Source of the DNA: Shewanella khirikhana
GTDB taxonomy: Bacteria; Pseudomonadota; Gammaproteobacteria; Enterobacterales; Shewanellaceae
Direction: 5' to 3'
DNA: 64,000 bases
Assembly (NCBI RefSeq): GCF_003957745.1
Contig: NZ_CP020373.1
Coordinates: 3,395,501 to 3,459,500 of the forward strand
The notes below the pieces were generated by a model, which did not search any database, had not been told where the DNA came from, and saw nothing but the letters and a program-made list of their open reading frames with translations. A program made the translations under genes and the position numbers. Shown one piece after another: positions 1 to 9,304 of the stretch; within the stretch, counting starts at the first letter, position 1, and every line of letters begins with the position of its first letter.

Positions 1-294
1 CACAAAGCGGTTGCGTTCATCTTCCGAGGTATCACGCAGATACTGGCCCAGCACCTTGTAAGAGGCGTAACGGTAGTCGATATAGGGCATCAACTCTTCG
101 CGCACAATCACCTTGAGGTGGTTGGCATCGGCATCGATAAGCGCCTTATCAGCGTGAAAACGCTTGAAGGTTTTGTCGGCCACAACCTGGATCATCTCGT
201 ACGGATTGGTGCCATCCACAGGTTCGGCCTTGGCGGCCACTGCGGCAAAACAAAATACGCTTAATATCAGTGCAATGACTGTTCTGAACATCAT
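1..294 (-). CDS. mlaC: MlaC, periplasmic phospholipid-binding protein (3' part beyond left edge)
   Basis: Only the first 98 codons are in the window. The reading frame opens with ATGATG behind an AGGAG Shine-Dalgarno and encodes a signal peptide (FRTVIALILSVFCFAAVAA, cut near AKA). The mature start has the MlaC/Ttg2D pattern NPYEMIQVVADKTFKRF followed by VREELMPYIDYRYASYKVLG. MlaC shuttles phospholipids across the periplasm between the outer-membrane MlaA complex and the inner-membrane MlaFEDB complex. It lies 10 bp downstream of mlaD on the same strand, as in other gammaproteobacteria. An mlaB-like gene is expected further left but cannot be seen. Confidence 0.93.
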   Translation of the reverse strand, partial: MMFRTVIALILSVFCFAAVAAKAEPVDGTNPYEMIQVVADKTFKRFHADKALIDADANHLKVIVREELMPYIDYRYASYKVLGQYLRDTSEDERNRFV

Positions 295-304
295 GATTCT
301 CCTG

Positions 305-775
305 TTACTCCTTGGAACCCATGCTGTAGAGGAACTGCCCGATCAGGTCTTCCAGTACCAGAGCCGATTTGGTGTCGGCGATCCTGTCCCCATCTTTCAG
401 CATGGCAATATCATCATCAACAAACCCCGGGGTTAAGCCGAGAAACTGCTCTCCAAGCAGGCCCGAGGTCAAAATCGACAGGCTGCTGGTGTCCGGAAAA
501 TTGCGGTAACGGCCATCCATCGACAGGGTTACCACGGCTACCAGACGCTCGGGATCCAGCTCGATATGGCTGACCCGGCCGACTACCACGCCGCCCACTT
601 TCACCGGCGAGCGAACCTTGAGTCCACCCACGTTGGAGAAGCGTGCGTACAGGGTGTAATTGCTTTTACCCGCCTGCACATCGACGTTGGCTACTTTGAA
701 AACCAACACCAGAAAGGCGGCTATCCCGGCAAGCAGGAAGAGCCCCACCCAAATCTCAACTTTCCGTGACAACAT
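305..775 (-). CDS. mlaD: MlaD, MCE-domain phospholipid transport protein
   Basis: 156 residues. One N-terminal membrane anchor (about residues 8-27, VGLFLLAGIAAFLVLVFKVA) is followed by one MCE domain (about 38-118) with the typical GLKVRSPVKVGGVVVGRV strand and ILTSGLLGEQFLGLTPG. In the family, MlaD forms a hexameric ring on MlaFE and passes lipid to MlaC. Length and architecture match the single-MCE MlaD rather than the multi-domain PqiB or YebT. It sits between mlaE and mlaC in one minus-strand operon. Confidence 0.95.
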   Translation of the reverse strand: MLSRKVEIWVGLFLLAGIAAFLVLVFKVANVDVQAGKSNYTLYARFSNVGGLKVRSPVKVGGVVVGRVSHIELDPERLVAVVTLSMDGRYRNFPDTSSLSILTSGLLGEQFLGLTPGFVDDDIAMLKDGDRIADTKSALVLEDLIGQFLYSMGSKE

Positions 776-815
776 GCTAAAGTTTCACTCCTTGCAATTA
801 GCTGAACGCCGGGTG

Positions 816-1601
816 TTACCCGAACATGAGGGCGGTCAGCAGAAAATCCAATGCCAGTACGGCAAGACTCGACTGCACAACGGTTGAGGTTGTGGCCTTG
901 CTGATCCCTTCAGGATTGGGCACAACTTCATAACCGCGGTACAGGGCAATCCAGGTCACCACCAGGGCAAACACCAGGCTCTTAATCAAACAGTTTACTA
1001 TGTCCTGACGCCACTCAACGGACGCCTGCAGAATCGACCAGAAGGCGCCATTGTCGATGCCTTTCCACTCAACCCCCACAATATGACCGCCCCAGATCCC
1101 AACGGCAGTAAACATCAGTGCCAGCAGCGGCATGCTGATCACACCAGCCCAGAACCGCGGCGCAATAATCTGTCGCAGCGGATCCACCGCCATCATCTCG
1201 AGGCTCGAAAGCTGCTCGGTACTTTTCATCAAACCGATTTCGGCGGTCAGCGCTGAACCTGCGCGGCCGGCAAACAGCAGCGCAGTGACCACGGGGCCAA
1301 GTTCCCGCAGCAAACTCAAGGCCACCATGGGACCCAGGCTTTCTTCGGTGCCGAAGTCCACCAAAATGGTGTAACCCTGCAGCGCCAATACCATGCCGAT
1401 AAAGAGGCCTGAAACCAAAATGATCAGCAGCGACTGCACCCCAACCACATAGAGCTGCTTTACCAGCAGCGGCAGACCTTTGGCCGGCCGGGGCATCGCC
1501 ACTACCGCGCCCCAGAGCATCAATCCTGCCCGGCCCATGCCGGACACCTGATTTATGGCGCCGCGCCCCAGGCGCGCAACTGCATCAATCAACGCCACCA
1601 C
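816..1601 (-). CDS. mlaE: MlaE, lipid ABC transporter permease
   Basis: 261-residue integral membrane protein of the MlaE/Ttg2B permease family. Family signatures are GMVLALQGYTILVDFGTEESLG and LRELGPVVTALLFAGRAGSALTAEIGLMK. The start is GTG behind AAGGAG and overlaps the mlaF 3' end by 17 bp, indicating translational coupling. It is the membrane core of the MlaFEDB complex that maintains outer-membrane lipid asymmetry. Confidence 0.95.
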   Translation of the reverse strand: MVALIDAVARLGRGAINQVSGMGRAGLMLWGAVVAMPRPAKGLPLLVKQLYVVGVQSLLIILVSGLFIGMVLALQGYTILVDFGTEESLGPMVALSLLRELGPVVTALLFAGRAGSALTAEIGLMKSTEQLSSLEMMAVDPLRQIIAPRFWAGVISMPLLALMFTAVGIWGGHIVGVEWKGIDNGAFWSILQASVEWRQDIVNCLIKSLVFALVVTWIALYRGYEVVPNPEGISKATTSTVVQSSLAVLALDFLLTALMFG

Positions 1602-2397
1602 AAAGCTCCTTCATATAATCTGCTGCCGGATAATGAAACGGCACAGGTCCATCGGGTTCACCACCAATAAACTGCCTCAGCTGCGGATTATCCGATGCCT
1701 TGAGTTCAGCCGGTGAGCCCTGGGCAATAATACGTTTATCCGCAATCACATACACATAGTCGGCGATACCAAGCACCTCGCCCACATCGTGGGAAACCAC
1801 CACAGAGGTGAGACTGAGCGCATCGGACAATTCGCGGATAAGCTTTACCAGCACCCCCATAGAAATCGGGTCCTGACCGGCAAAGGGCTCATCGTACATC
1901 ACCATTTCAGGCTCAAGCGCAATCGCCCGCGCCAGTGCAGCCCGGCGCTGCATACCGCCGGAAAGCTCGCTCGGCATCATCTGCGCTGCGCCGCGCAGGC
2001 CCACGGCTTCAAGCTTCATCAGCACAATGCGGCGAATAATGGCTTCATCCAACCCAGAGTGTTCACGCAGGGCAAAAGCCACGTTGTCGAATACGTTCAT
2101 GTCGGTAAACAAGGCACCGCTCTGGAACAACATGCTCATACGTTTACGCAGGGCAAACAGTTCACTGCGGCTGATTTGATGGATATTGATACCATCAAAC
2201 AGCACTTCGCCGCGGTCAGGCAATAACTGCCCGGCCATCAGCTTAAGCAATGTGGTTTTACCAATACCGCTCGGCCCCATGATGGCGGTCACCTTGCCAC
2301 GGGGAATGCTCAGACTGATATCGTCATAAATGATGCGCTCACCGCGGCTGAAACCCAGATTGCGGATTTCCACCAAGGTGTCGACCTCGTGATTCAT
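1585..2397 (-). CDS. mlaF: MlaF, lipid ABC transporter ATPase
   Basis: 270 residues from an ATG at 2397 preceded by AGGGAA; the open frame extends 105 bp further upstream, but that part lacks family similarity. Walker A is GPSGIGKTT (about residues 41-49), the signature is LSGGMQRRAALARA and Walker B is MVMYDEPFAGQDP, followed by the H-loop SHD. It is the first gene of the minus-strand mlaFEDC operon, divergent from the yrbG-lpt block. It powers phospholipid transport by MlaE and MlaD. Confidence 0.95.
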   Translation of the reverse strand: MNHEVDTLVEIRNLGFSRGERIIYDDISLSIPRGKVTAIMGPSGIGKTTLLKLMAGQLLPDRGEVLFDGINIHQISRSELFALRKRMSMLFQSGALFTDMNVFDNVAFALREHSGLDEAIIRRIVLMKLEAVGLRGAAQMMPSELSGGMQRRAALARAIALEPEMVMYDEPFAGQDPISMGVLVKLIRELSDALSLTSVVVSHDVGEVLGIADYVYVIADKRIIAQGSPAELKASDNPQLRQFIGGEPDGPVPFHYPAADYMKELCGGVD

Positions 2398-2578
2398 GAT
2401 GGTTCCCTGATGTCTATGAAGTGATATTCGGCCATCCTGGCGCGCAACGGAAGAGGGGCAAATTGTACGGAATTGCCCTGATTGCGACAACCGCTTACAC
2501 ACTTCCCGCCCCGAATACTTTCAATTTGCCTGATTTCCAGCGAAAATGCGCCTTGGTATTCATGGATTTTGTCAATAA

Positions 2579-3541
2579 ATGTTACTCAACGTGTTTATGC
2601 TTGTTGCAGGCTTGGCGGTACTGGTTTGGAGTGCTGACAAGTTTGTTTACGGCGCTGCCGCCTTCGCCCGTAATCTGGGTCTGCCCCCTATGCTGATTGG
2701 CCTGACTATCGTGGCCATGGGAAGTTCCGCCCCCGAAATGTTTGTTGCAGCCACCGCCTCTATGGACGGCATGCGCGACACCGCCGTGGGCAACGTGCTT
2801 GGCTCCAACGTCGCCAACATCACTCTGATTTTGGGTGTGACCGCCATGATAGGCGCCATTGCCGTCAGCTCGCAGACGCTGAAGCGGGAAATCCCGATGA
2901 TGCTGGCTGCCACCGCACTGGCCGGTTATTTCCTCCATGACGGCGTGCTTGACCGTAACGAAGGCATTATTCTTGCCGTGGCCTTTTTTGCACTGATGGC
3001 CTATCTCATCTGGCACGCGCTGACCAACAAGGACCCGGATCCCCTTGCCGAGGAAGCCGATGAAGAAATTCCCCGTGATGTTCCTACCTCCAAGGCCTTG
3101 ATTTGGCTGGTAGTGGGCATAATATTGCTGCCATTATCCGCCGATTGGATGGTGGACGGCGCCGTGGGCATTGCCAAGTATTATGGGCTGTCGGATCTGG
3201 TGATAGGCTTGACCATCATCGCCGTCGGCACCAGCCTGCCTGAGCTTGCGGCCTGTGTGGCCAGCGCGCTCAAGAAGGAAGACGACTTGGCCATAGGTAA
3301 TATCGTCGGCTCCAACATGTTCAATATTCTGGCGGTGCTGGCACTGCCCGGACTCATCGCCCCCGGCGTAGTCGACGCCCAGGCCGTGACCCGCGACTTT
3401 TACATGGTGATGGCCACCAGTGTCGCGCTGGCCTTATTTGTGCTGATGAGCGGCAAAGACCGGGAACTCAAGCGCTGGCACGGCGCCATCTTCCTGGCAA
3501 TTTTTATTGGTTATCAGTACGTGCTGTTCCAGGCACACTGA
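2579..3541 (+). CDS. YrbG-like calcium/sodium antiporter
   Basis: 320 residues, about ten membrane segments in two homologous halves, as in the Ca2+:cation antiporter family. The alpha-repeat ion-binding motifs are GSSAPEMFVA with GNVLGSNVANI in the first half and GTSLPELAACVAS with GNIVGSNMFNI in the second. An acidic loop (DPDPLAEEADEEIP, near residues 151-164) separates the halves. In enterics this gene (yrbG) likewise separates mlaF from kdsD. Physiological role in this locus is not established; the substrate call rests on family motifs. Confidence 0.9.
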   Translation: MLLNVFMLVAGLAVLVWSADKFVYGAAAFARNLGLPPMLIGLTIVAMGSSAPEMFVAATASMDGMRDTAVGNVLGSNVANITLILGVTAMIGAIAVSSQTLKREIPMMLAATALAGYFLHDGVLDRNEGIILAVAFFALMAYLIWHALTNKDPDPLAEEADEEIPRDVPTSKALIWLVVGIILLPLSADWMVDGAVGIAKYYGLSDLVIGLTIIAVGTSLPELAACVASALKKEDDLAIGNIVGSNMFNILAVLALPGLIAPGVVDAQAVTRDFYMVMATSVALALFVLMSGKDRELKRWHGAIFLAIFIGYQYVLFQAH

Positions 3542-3586
3542 TCCCTGGCCTGTCGGCTTGCGGCCGGCACAGACAGAGAGACAGAT

Positions 3587-4564
3587 ATGGTAGACAGAAC
3601 GCAACTGCGCCAATGGGGCAGTAAGGTTATCGATGTAGAAAAGGCGGCCCTGGACAACCTGTACCAGTTTGTCGACAGCGACGCCTTTGCCGATGCCTGC
3701 GAGCTTATCCTCAACTGCACCGGCAAGGTGATTGTGATGGGCATGGGCAAGTCGGGCCACATTGGCAATAAGATTTCCGCCACCCTGGCCAGTACCGGCA
3801 CCCCGGCCTTTTTTGTTCACCCGGGTGAAGCCAGCCATGGCGACCTTGGCGTGCTCAGCGAAAACGACATAGTGCTGGCCATTTCCAACTCAGGTGAGTC
3901 AGATGAAATCCTTACCCTGATGCCCGTTATGAAGCGTCGCAGCATTCCGGTTATCGCCATGACCGGCAAACCCGGCTCTACCATGGCCAAACACGCCAAG
4001 CTGCATCTGTGTATCCAGGTGCCGGAAGAGGCCTGTCCGCTCGGGCTCGCGCCCACATCCAGCACCACCGCCACCCTGGTGATGGGCGATGCCCTGGCCG
4101 TTGCGCTGCTGCAAGCCAAAGGCTTTACCAAGGATGATTTTGCCATGTCGCACCCAGGTGGCGCCCTGGGCCGCAAGCTGCTGCTGCATGTCAGCGATGT
4201 GATGCATCGCGGCGACGAGCTGCCTTTGGTACGCGACAATATCTGCATCACTGACGCCCTGTATGAGATCTCCAAAAAAGGTCTCGGCATGACCGCCATT
4301 GTCGATGCCGATGGCGCCTTGGTGGGCATTTTCACCGACGGCGATCTGCGCCGGGTGATTGATGCGCAAATCAATCTGCGCCAAACCAGCATTGCCGATG
4401 TGATGACCCGCAACTGCATCACCATCCCCGACAGCATTCTGGCTGCCGAGGCGCTGCAATTGATGGACGAGAAAAACATCAACGGCCTTATCGTGATTGA
4501 CAGCCAACGCCGCCCGGTCGGTGCGCTCAATATGCTCGATATGGTCAAGGCGGGGGTTATCTGA
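3587..4564 (+). CDS. kdsD: D-arabinose 5-phosphate isomerase
   Basis: 325 residues. An N-terminal SIS sugar-isomerase domain (about 35-180) contains MGKSGHIGNKISATLASTGTPAFF and the HPGEASHGDLG loop, followed by two CBS domains (about 205-325). KdsD converts ribulose 5-phosphate to arabinose 5-phosphate, the first step of CMP-Kdo synthesis for LPS. The stop overlaps the kdsC start by one base (TGATG), so the two Kdo-pathway genes are coupled. Length and domain order match the E. coli KdsD/KpsF family. Confidence 0.96.
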   Translation: MVDRTQLRQWGSKVIDVEKAALDNLYQFVDSDAFADACELILNCTGKVIVMGMGKSGHIGNKISATLASTGTPAFFVHPGEASHGDLGVLSENDIVLAISNSGESDEILTLMPVMKRRSIPVIAMTGKPGSTMAKHAKLHLCIQVPEEACPLGLAPTSSTTATLVMGDALAVALLQAKGFTKDDFAMSHPGGALGRKLLLHVSDVMHRGDELPLVRDNICITDALYEISKKGLGMTAIVDADGALVGIFTDGDLRRVIDAQINLRQTSIADVMTRNCITIPDSILAAEALQLMDEKNINGLIVIDSQRRPVGALNMLDMVKAGVI

Positions 4565-5112
4565 TGCGTGAAGGACTCTACGGCCCCATTGCCGAGGATA
4601 TCTGGCACAAGGCAAGCCAAATCAAACTGCTGATTTGCGACGTGGACGGCGTCTTTTCCGACGGCCGCATTTACCTGGGCAATCAGGGCGAAGAGCTGAA
4701 AGCCTTCCACACCCGCGACGGCTATGGCGTTAAGGCGCTGCAGGGCGCCGGCATTGCGGTGGCGGTGATCACCGGCCGCAACTCCACCATAGTGCAAAAC
4801 CGCATGACAGCGCTGGGTGTAAAACACATCTATCAGGGTATCGACGATAAATTTGTGCCCTACAAAGAGCTGCTGAGCCTGTATAACGTCAGCCCGGCCG
4901 AAGTGGCTTATATCGGCGATGACATGGTCGATCTGCCGGTGATGAAAGCCGTAGGCCTTGGGGTTTGTGTGGCCGATGGCCATCCATTTGTGGCCAGCAA
5001 TGCCGACATGCTGACTTATCTGCCGGGCGGCCGCGGCGCCCTGCGCGAGCTTGCCGACCTGCTGCTGATGAGCCAGGACAAGTTCGACTCAGCCCACGGG
5101 ATGAGCGTATGA
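4564..5112 (+). CDS. kdsC: 3-deoxy-D-manno-octulosonate 8-phosphate phosphatase
   Basis: 182 residues, HAD superfamily. The nucleophile motif is CDVDGVFSDG (Asp residues near 24-26). Motif II is VITGRNS and motif III/IV is YIGDDMVDLPVM. KdsC dephosphorylates Kdo 8-phosphate. It is joined to kdsD by an overlapping stop/start and to lptC by an ATGA overlap at 5109-5112. Confidence 0.96.
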   Translation: MREGLYGPIAEDIWHKASQIKLLICDVDGVFSDGRIYLGNQGEELKAFHTRDGYGVKALQGAGIAVAVITGRNSTIVQNRMTALGVKHIYQGIDDKFVPYKELLSLYNVSPAEVAYIGDDMVDLPVMKAVGLGVCVADGHPFVASNADMLTYLPGGRGALRELADLLLMSQDKFDSAHGMSV

Positions 5113-5666
5113 ACCGGGTGACCCTGGCCATTATCCTGCTGTTTGGTACGGCGCTGGCGCTGTATTGGCAGGTGCAAAGCAAAAAGGCAAGCCAGCCCCA
5201 GCCTACAGCTACGGTGCAAAAGCCCGATTATGTGGCCACCGACCTTCGCAGTATCAGCTACGACAGCGAAGGCAAACTCGAAAGCCGGGTGAGCGCTTCC
5301 TACATGGAGCACTTCGAAGGCAATGCCCAGACCCTGTTCACCCAACCGGTGTACACCTTGTTTCCACAAGATGGTAAAGGCGAGTGGCGTCTCAGTGCCA
5401 AAATCGGCAGACTGGACAAAGCAAGCGACAGAGTCATGCTGGAGCAGGACGTGCTGATTGAAGCTATCAGTTTCAACGAGCCACTGCAGCAGCTCAATAC
5501 CAGTTATCTGGAACTGGATCTCAAGACCATGATCCTGACTTCCGAACAAGAGATTTTAATCAGCGGCAATAACTTCCATATGAGTGGCGTCGGCCTGCAT
5601 GCCGACCTCAATGCGCAGGAAGTGAAGCTTTTAAGCAAGATTAAGGGAACCTATGAACCTCAATAA
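5109..5666 (+). CDS. lptC: LptC, LPS export protein
   Basis: 185 residues from the ATG at 5109, which overlaps the kdsC stop. The upstream in-frame extension is kdsC in another frame. One N-terminal membrane helix (VTLAIILLFGTALALYW) anchors a periplasmic beta-jellyroll containing the typical DLRSISYDSEGKLESRVSA and LEQDVLIEA stretches. LptC receives LPS from LptB2FG and hands it to LptA. The 3' end overlaps lptA by 14 bp. Confidence 0.94.
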   Translation: MNRVTLAIILLFGTALALYWQVQSKKASQPQPTATVQKPDYVATDLRSISYDSEGKLESRVSASYMEHFEGNAQTLFTQPVYTLFPQDGKGEWRLSAKIGRLDKASDRVMLEQDVLIEAISFNEPLQQLNTSYLELDLKTMILTSEQEILISGNNFHMSGVGLHADLNAQEVKLLSKIKGTYEPQ

Positions 5667-6213
5667 GTCGCTTCTTTTGGTGCTGCTGTGTACCTGCAGC
5701 GCCCTGGCGCAGGCCAACACCAAATTCGATTTAACTCAGGAAGTGAAAATCGCGGCAGCCAACAGCTACGCCGATTTGAAAAACAAACGCATCGTCTACG
5801 AAGGCCCGGTAACCCTGACCCAGGGCAGTTTGGTGCTCAAAGCCGACGAACTCAGCTCCTACACAGATGAGAAGACCGGCAAGCGGATCCTGCTCGCCAA
5901 GGGCAAGCCAGCCACCTACAGCCAGCAGGTGGAAGATGGCCGCACAGTGCAGGCCAGCGCCAACGAAATCAGCTACAACATCGACAGCCGCATCATGGGC
6001 CTCAAGGGCAGCGCCGAAGTCGAGCAGGATGGCAGTAAGGTCAGCGCCGACTCCATCGTCTACGACATCGAAAAGCAGCAGCTCAGCTCGCAAAGCAGCG
6101 GTAAAAAAGACGATCAGGTGATCACCATCATCAAACCTGAGAACTACCAGCAGGAACTGCAGGACAAAGGCAAGCAAGACCAGCCTCAACCCCAGAAAGA
6201 GAAGCAGCAATGA
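5653..6213 (+). CDS. lptA: LptA, periplasmic LPS bridge protein
   Basis: 186 residues. The signal peptide LLLVLLCTCSALAQA is followed by an OstA/LptA jellyroll: YEGPVTLTQGSLVLKADEL, then GKPATYSQQ and the YNIDSRIMGLKGSAEVEQDGSKVSADSIVYDI repeat. The C-terminus is Q/K-rich. LptA oligomerises to carry LPS to the outer-membrane LptDE complex. It overlaps lptC upstream and lptB downstream by 4 bp. Confidence 0.94.
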   Translation: MNLNKSLLLVLLCTCSALAQANTKFDLTQEVKIAAANSYADLKNKRIVYEGPVTLTQGSLVLKADELSSYTDEKTGKRILLAKGKPATYSQQVEDGRTVQASANEISYNIDSRIMGLKGSAEVEQDGSKVSADSIVYDIEKQQLSSQSSGKKDDQVITIIKPENYQQELQDKGKQDQPQPQKEKQQ

Positions 6214-6941
6214 CGGCACTGACCCTGAAGGCCAGCAACCTCGCCAAGAGTTACAAGAACCGTCAGGTGGTAAAAGATGTCAGCCTCACGGTGAATACCG
6301 GTCAGGTGGTTGGCCTGCTCGGCCCCAACGGTGCCGGTAAAACCACCACCTTCTACATGGTGGTGGGTCTGGTACAGAGCGACAAGGGCAGTATTCACAT
6401 CAATGACGATGACCTGACCCTCGACCCCATGCACCTGCGAGCCCGCAAAGGCATTGGCTACCTGCCCCAGGAAGCCAGCATCTTCCGTAAGCTATCGGTG
6501 CGCGACAACATCATGGCCGTGCTGCAGATGCGTAAAGAACTCAGCAGCGATGAGCGTGAAGAGCTGCTCGAGCAGCTGCTGGAAGAGTTCCACATCACCC
6601 ACATCCGCGACAACGCCGGTATGTCACTCTCAGGCGGTGAGCGTCGCCGGGTGGAAATTGCCCGCGCACTGGCCGCCAATCCACGCTTTATCCTGTTGGA
6701 TGAACCCTTTGCCGGGGTAGACCCCATCTCGGTTATCGATATCAAAAAGATTATCGAACAGCTGAAAAACCGCGGCCTTGGGGTACTGATTACCGACCAC
6801 AACGTGCGTGAAACCCTGGATGTGTGTGAAAAAGCCTACATCGTCAGCCACGGCAGCCTGATTGCCGAAGGCACACCTGCCGAGATCCTGGACAATCAGC
6901 AAGTGCGTGCAGTGTACTTGGGTGAGCAATTCAGGCTATAG
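6210..6941 (+). CDS. lptB: LptB, LPS export ABC transporter ATPase
   Basis: 243 residues. Walker A is GPNGAGKTT (about 38-46), the signature is LSGGERRRVEIARAL, Walker B is FILLDEPFAGVDP, and the H-loop is DHNVRETL. LptB dimerises under LptFG to drive LPS extraction from the inner membrane. It ends the coupled kdsD-kdsC-lptC-lptA-lptB run; rpoN follows after a 114 bp gap. Confidence 0.97.
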   Translation: MTALTLKASNLAKSYKNRQVVKDVSLTVNTGQVVGLLGPNGAGKTTTFYMVVGLVQSDKGSIHINDDDLTLDPMHLRARKGIGYLPQEASIFRKLSVRDNIMAVLQMRKELSSDEREELLEQLLEEFHITHIRDNAGMSLSGGERRRVEIARALAANPRFILLDEPFAGVDPISVIDIKKIIEQLKNRGLGVLITDHNVRETLDVCEKAYIVSHGSLIAEGTPAEILDNQQVRAVYLGEQFRL

Positions 6942-7055
6942 TTAAACAACAAAGCCTACCGTCTCATATCCGGTAAATCAGGGTGGCTATTGGCCGAAGA
7001 ACCTGATAGATAAAAGCTTTCTACCTGAATTATTTAGTGAAGGATCCGCAGTACG

Positions 7056-8540
7056 ATGAAAGCGTCGCTCCAGCTCAAACTGGGACAACAACTCACCATG
7101 ACGCCACAGTTGCAGCAGGCCATTCGTCTGCTTCAACTCTCCTCGCTTGAACTGCAACAGGAAATTCAACAAGCCCTCGACGCCAATCCGCTGCTGGAAA
7201 TGGACGACGATCGCCTCGATGGCGATCAGTACGATGCCGATGGCGGCGACAAAGACTTCGACGACAAATTCGATGAAGGCTCAGTATCAGCCAGCGCAGG
7301 AGATTCCGCTTCGGTAGAAACCTCCGAAGCCGTGACTCAGGAATCCATGCCGGATGAACTGCCCATGGACACTACCTGGGATGAAGTCTTCACCGCCGCT
7401 CCGGTTGCCGGCCCCGGCATCAGTCGCGACGACGACATGCCGTTTCAGGGCGAAACCAGCGAAGGCCTGTACGAACACCTCGAATGGCAGAAAAATCTCA
7501 CCCCTTTTTCGGATACCGATTTGGCCATTGCCACCGCTATCATTGATGCCATTGACGAAAAGGGCTATCTGACCCAAAGCCTGGATGAAATCCTTGAGGC
7601 GGTGGGCGATGAAGAGGTTGAGCTGGACGAAGTCGAGGCTGTGCTCAAGCGCATTCAACACTTCGATCCCATTGGTGTTGCAGCGAGGGATTTGGCCGAG
7701 TGCCTGCTGATCCAGCTGGGGCAATTTGCCGCCGATACGCCGCATCTGGATAACGCTAAGCTGCTTATCCGTGAGCATCTGGACCTGATTGCCAACCGCG
7801 ACTTCCGCACCCTGATGCGTAAAACCCGCCTCAAGGAAGAAGAGCTCAGAGACGCCATAGTGCTGATCCAGAGTCTGAATCCCCGTCCGGGCGAAAACGT
7901 CACCAGCACCAAGGAAGAGTACGTGATCCCTGACGTGTCGGTGAGCAAAAAGAATGGTCGCTGGGTGGTGGAGCTGAACCCGGATTGCATGCCTAAACTG
8001 AGTGTGAATCAGCAGTATGCTGCACTGGCACGCACCAGTCGCAATCAGTCAGATAGCCAGTTTATCCGCGGCCATCTGCAAGAGGCCAAGTGGTTTATCA
8101 AGAGTCTGGAGAGCCGCAACGACACCCTGCTCAAGGTGGCCAACTGCATAGTGCAATTCCAGCAGGGCTTTTTTGAGTACGGTGAAGAAGCCATGAAACC
8201 CATGGTGCTCAACGATATCGCCGAGGCGGTGGAAATGCATGAATCCACCATCTCCAGGGTCACCACTCAAAAGTACATGCATACCCCGCGGGGTATCTTT
8301 GAACTGAAATACTTTTTCTCCAGCCATGTCGGAACCGAAGATGGCGGAGAGTGCTCTTCTACTGCAATCCGCGCCTTTATCAAGAAACTGGTTGCAGCGG
8401 AAAACCAGAAGAAGCCGTTAAGCGACAGCAAGATGGCAGAACTTCTGGCGGAACAAGGAATCAACGTTGCCCGACGCACCATCGCCAAATACCGAGAGGC
8501 GATGCTGATACCACCGTCGAATCAGCGTAAGAGTTTGTAA
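7056..8540 (+). CDS. rpoN: RNA polymerase sigma-54 factor
   Basis: 494 residues. The Q-rich activator-responsive region I is at the N-terminus (LQLKLGQQLTMTPQLQQAIRLLQLSSLELQQEIQQAL). An acidic region II covers about residues 49-125. The core-binding domain and the DNA-binding part follow, ending in the RpoN box ARRTIAKYRE about ten residues from the end. It directs transcription from -24/-12 promoters. The order rpoN-hpf-ptsN-rapZ-npr is conserved in Gammaproteobacteria. Confidence 0.97.
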   Translation: MKASLQLKLGQQLTMTPQLQQAIRLLQLSSLELQQEIQQALDANPLLEMDDDRLDGDQYDADGGDKDFDDKFDEGSVSASAGDSASVETSEAVTQESMPDELPMDTTWDEVFTAAPVAGPGISRDDDMPFQGETSEGLYEHLEWQKNLTPFSDTDLAIATAIIDAIDEKGYLTQSLDEILEAVGDEEVELDEVEAVLKRIQHFDPIGVAARDLAECLLIQLGQFAADTPHLDNAKLLIREHLDLIANRDFRTLMRKTRLKEEELRDAIVLIQSLNPRPGENVTSTKEEYVIPDVSVSKKNGRWVVELNPDCMPKLSVNQQYAALARTSRNQSDSQFIRGHLQEAKWFIKSLESRNDTLLKVANCIVQFQQGFFEYGEEAMKPMVLNDIAEAVEMHESTISRVTTQKYMHTPRGIFELKYFFSSHVGTEDGGECSSTAIRAFIKKLVAAENQKKPLSDSKMAELLAEQGINVARRTIAKYREAMLIPPSNQRKSL

Positions 8541-8570
8541 CCCAACCGAGGTCATTGGAGGAAAGTGTCT

Positions 8571-8858
8571 ATGCAAATCAACCTGACTGGGCATCACATC
8601 GAAATTACTGACTCACTGCGTGACTACGTCGAGAGTAAATTCTCCAAGCTTGAACGCCATTTCGAACAGATCAATAATGTGCACGTTGTTCTCAATGTTC
8701 AGAAATTGCAGCAAATCGCAGAAGCTAAGCTTCACCTCAACGGAGGCGAAGTATTCGCCACCTCAGAACATGAAGACATGTACGCCGCCATTGACGCCCT
8801 GATTGATAAACTGGACCGTCAGGTAATTAAACACAAAGAGAAACTGACCAAACATTAA
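8571..8858 (+). CDS. hpf: Ribosome hibernation promoting factor HPF (short form)
   Basis: 95 residues, the usual size of short HPF. I chose the ATG at 8571 over the in-frame GTG at 8565, because GGAGG lies 9 bp upstream of the ATG but only 3 bp from the GTG. The protein begins MQINLTGHHIEITDSLRDYVESKFSKL and carries the family stretches NVHVVLNVQKL and DMYAAIDALIDKLDRQVIKHKEK. HPF binds the 30S subunit and promotes 100S dimers in stationary phase. Confidence 0.95.
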   Translation: MQINLTGHHIEITDSLRDYVESKFSKLERHFEQINNVHVVLNVQKLQQIAEAKLHLNGGEVFATSEHEDMYAAIDALIDKLDRQVIKHKEKLTKH

Positions 8859-8860
8859 CG

Positions 8861-9304
8861 ATGGAACTAAGTACCATCCTGGCGCCGGAGTGCACTAGCT
8901 GTGCCACTCCGGGCAGCAAGAAAAAGGTACTGGAACTGATTAGCGATCTCGCCGCAGCCCAGTACCCTTCCCTCTCTTCCCAAGAGATCTTTGAAAGCCT
9001 GCTGGCCCGCGAAAAGATGGGTAGCACCGGCATTGGTAATGGCATTGCCATTCCCCATGGTCGCCTGGGTAGTATCGATAAACCTCTCGCCGTACTCATC
9101 AAATGCGAAGAAGCCATTGGCTACGATGCCATCGACAAGCAGCCGGTGGACATTCTGTTCGCCCTGTTGGTGCCATCAGACCAATGCCAACAGCATCTGA
9201 GTACCCTGGCAGCCATGGCCGAAAAGCTCAACGACCGTCAGGTGTTGAAGCAATTGCGTAAAAGCCATGATGAAAAGGAACTCTACCAGGTAATCACAGG
9301 ATGA
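8861..9304 (+). CDS. ptsN: PTS IIA-like nitrogen-regulatory protein
   Basis: 147 residues of the mannitol/fructose-type EIIA fold. The phosphorylated histidine is in NGIAIPHGRLG (His66). It begins 2 bp after hpf and overlaps rapZ by 4 bp (ATGA). EIIA-Ntr is the terminal phosphoryl acceptor of the nitrogen PTS, regulating potassium and other responses by protein contact. Npr, its donor, is two genes downstream. Confidence 0.96.
   Translation: MELSTILAPECTSCATPGSKKKVLELISDLAAAQYPSLSSQEIFESLLAREKMGSTGIGNGIAIPHGRLGSIDKPLAVLIKCEEAIGYDAIDKQPVDILFALLVPSDQCQQHLSTLAAMAEKLNDRQVLKQLRKSHDEKELYQVITG

Noticed and set aside
3817..4983. 388-codon minus-strand frame
   Set aside because: Antisense to kdsD and kdsC, which are coupled and complete; no family features.
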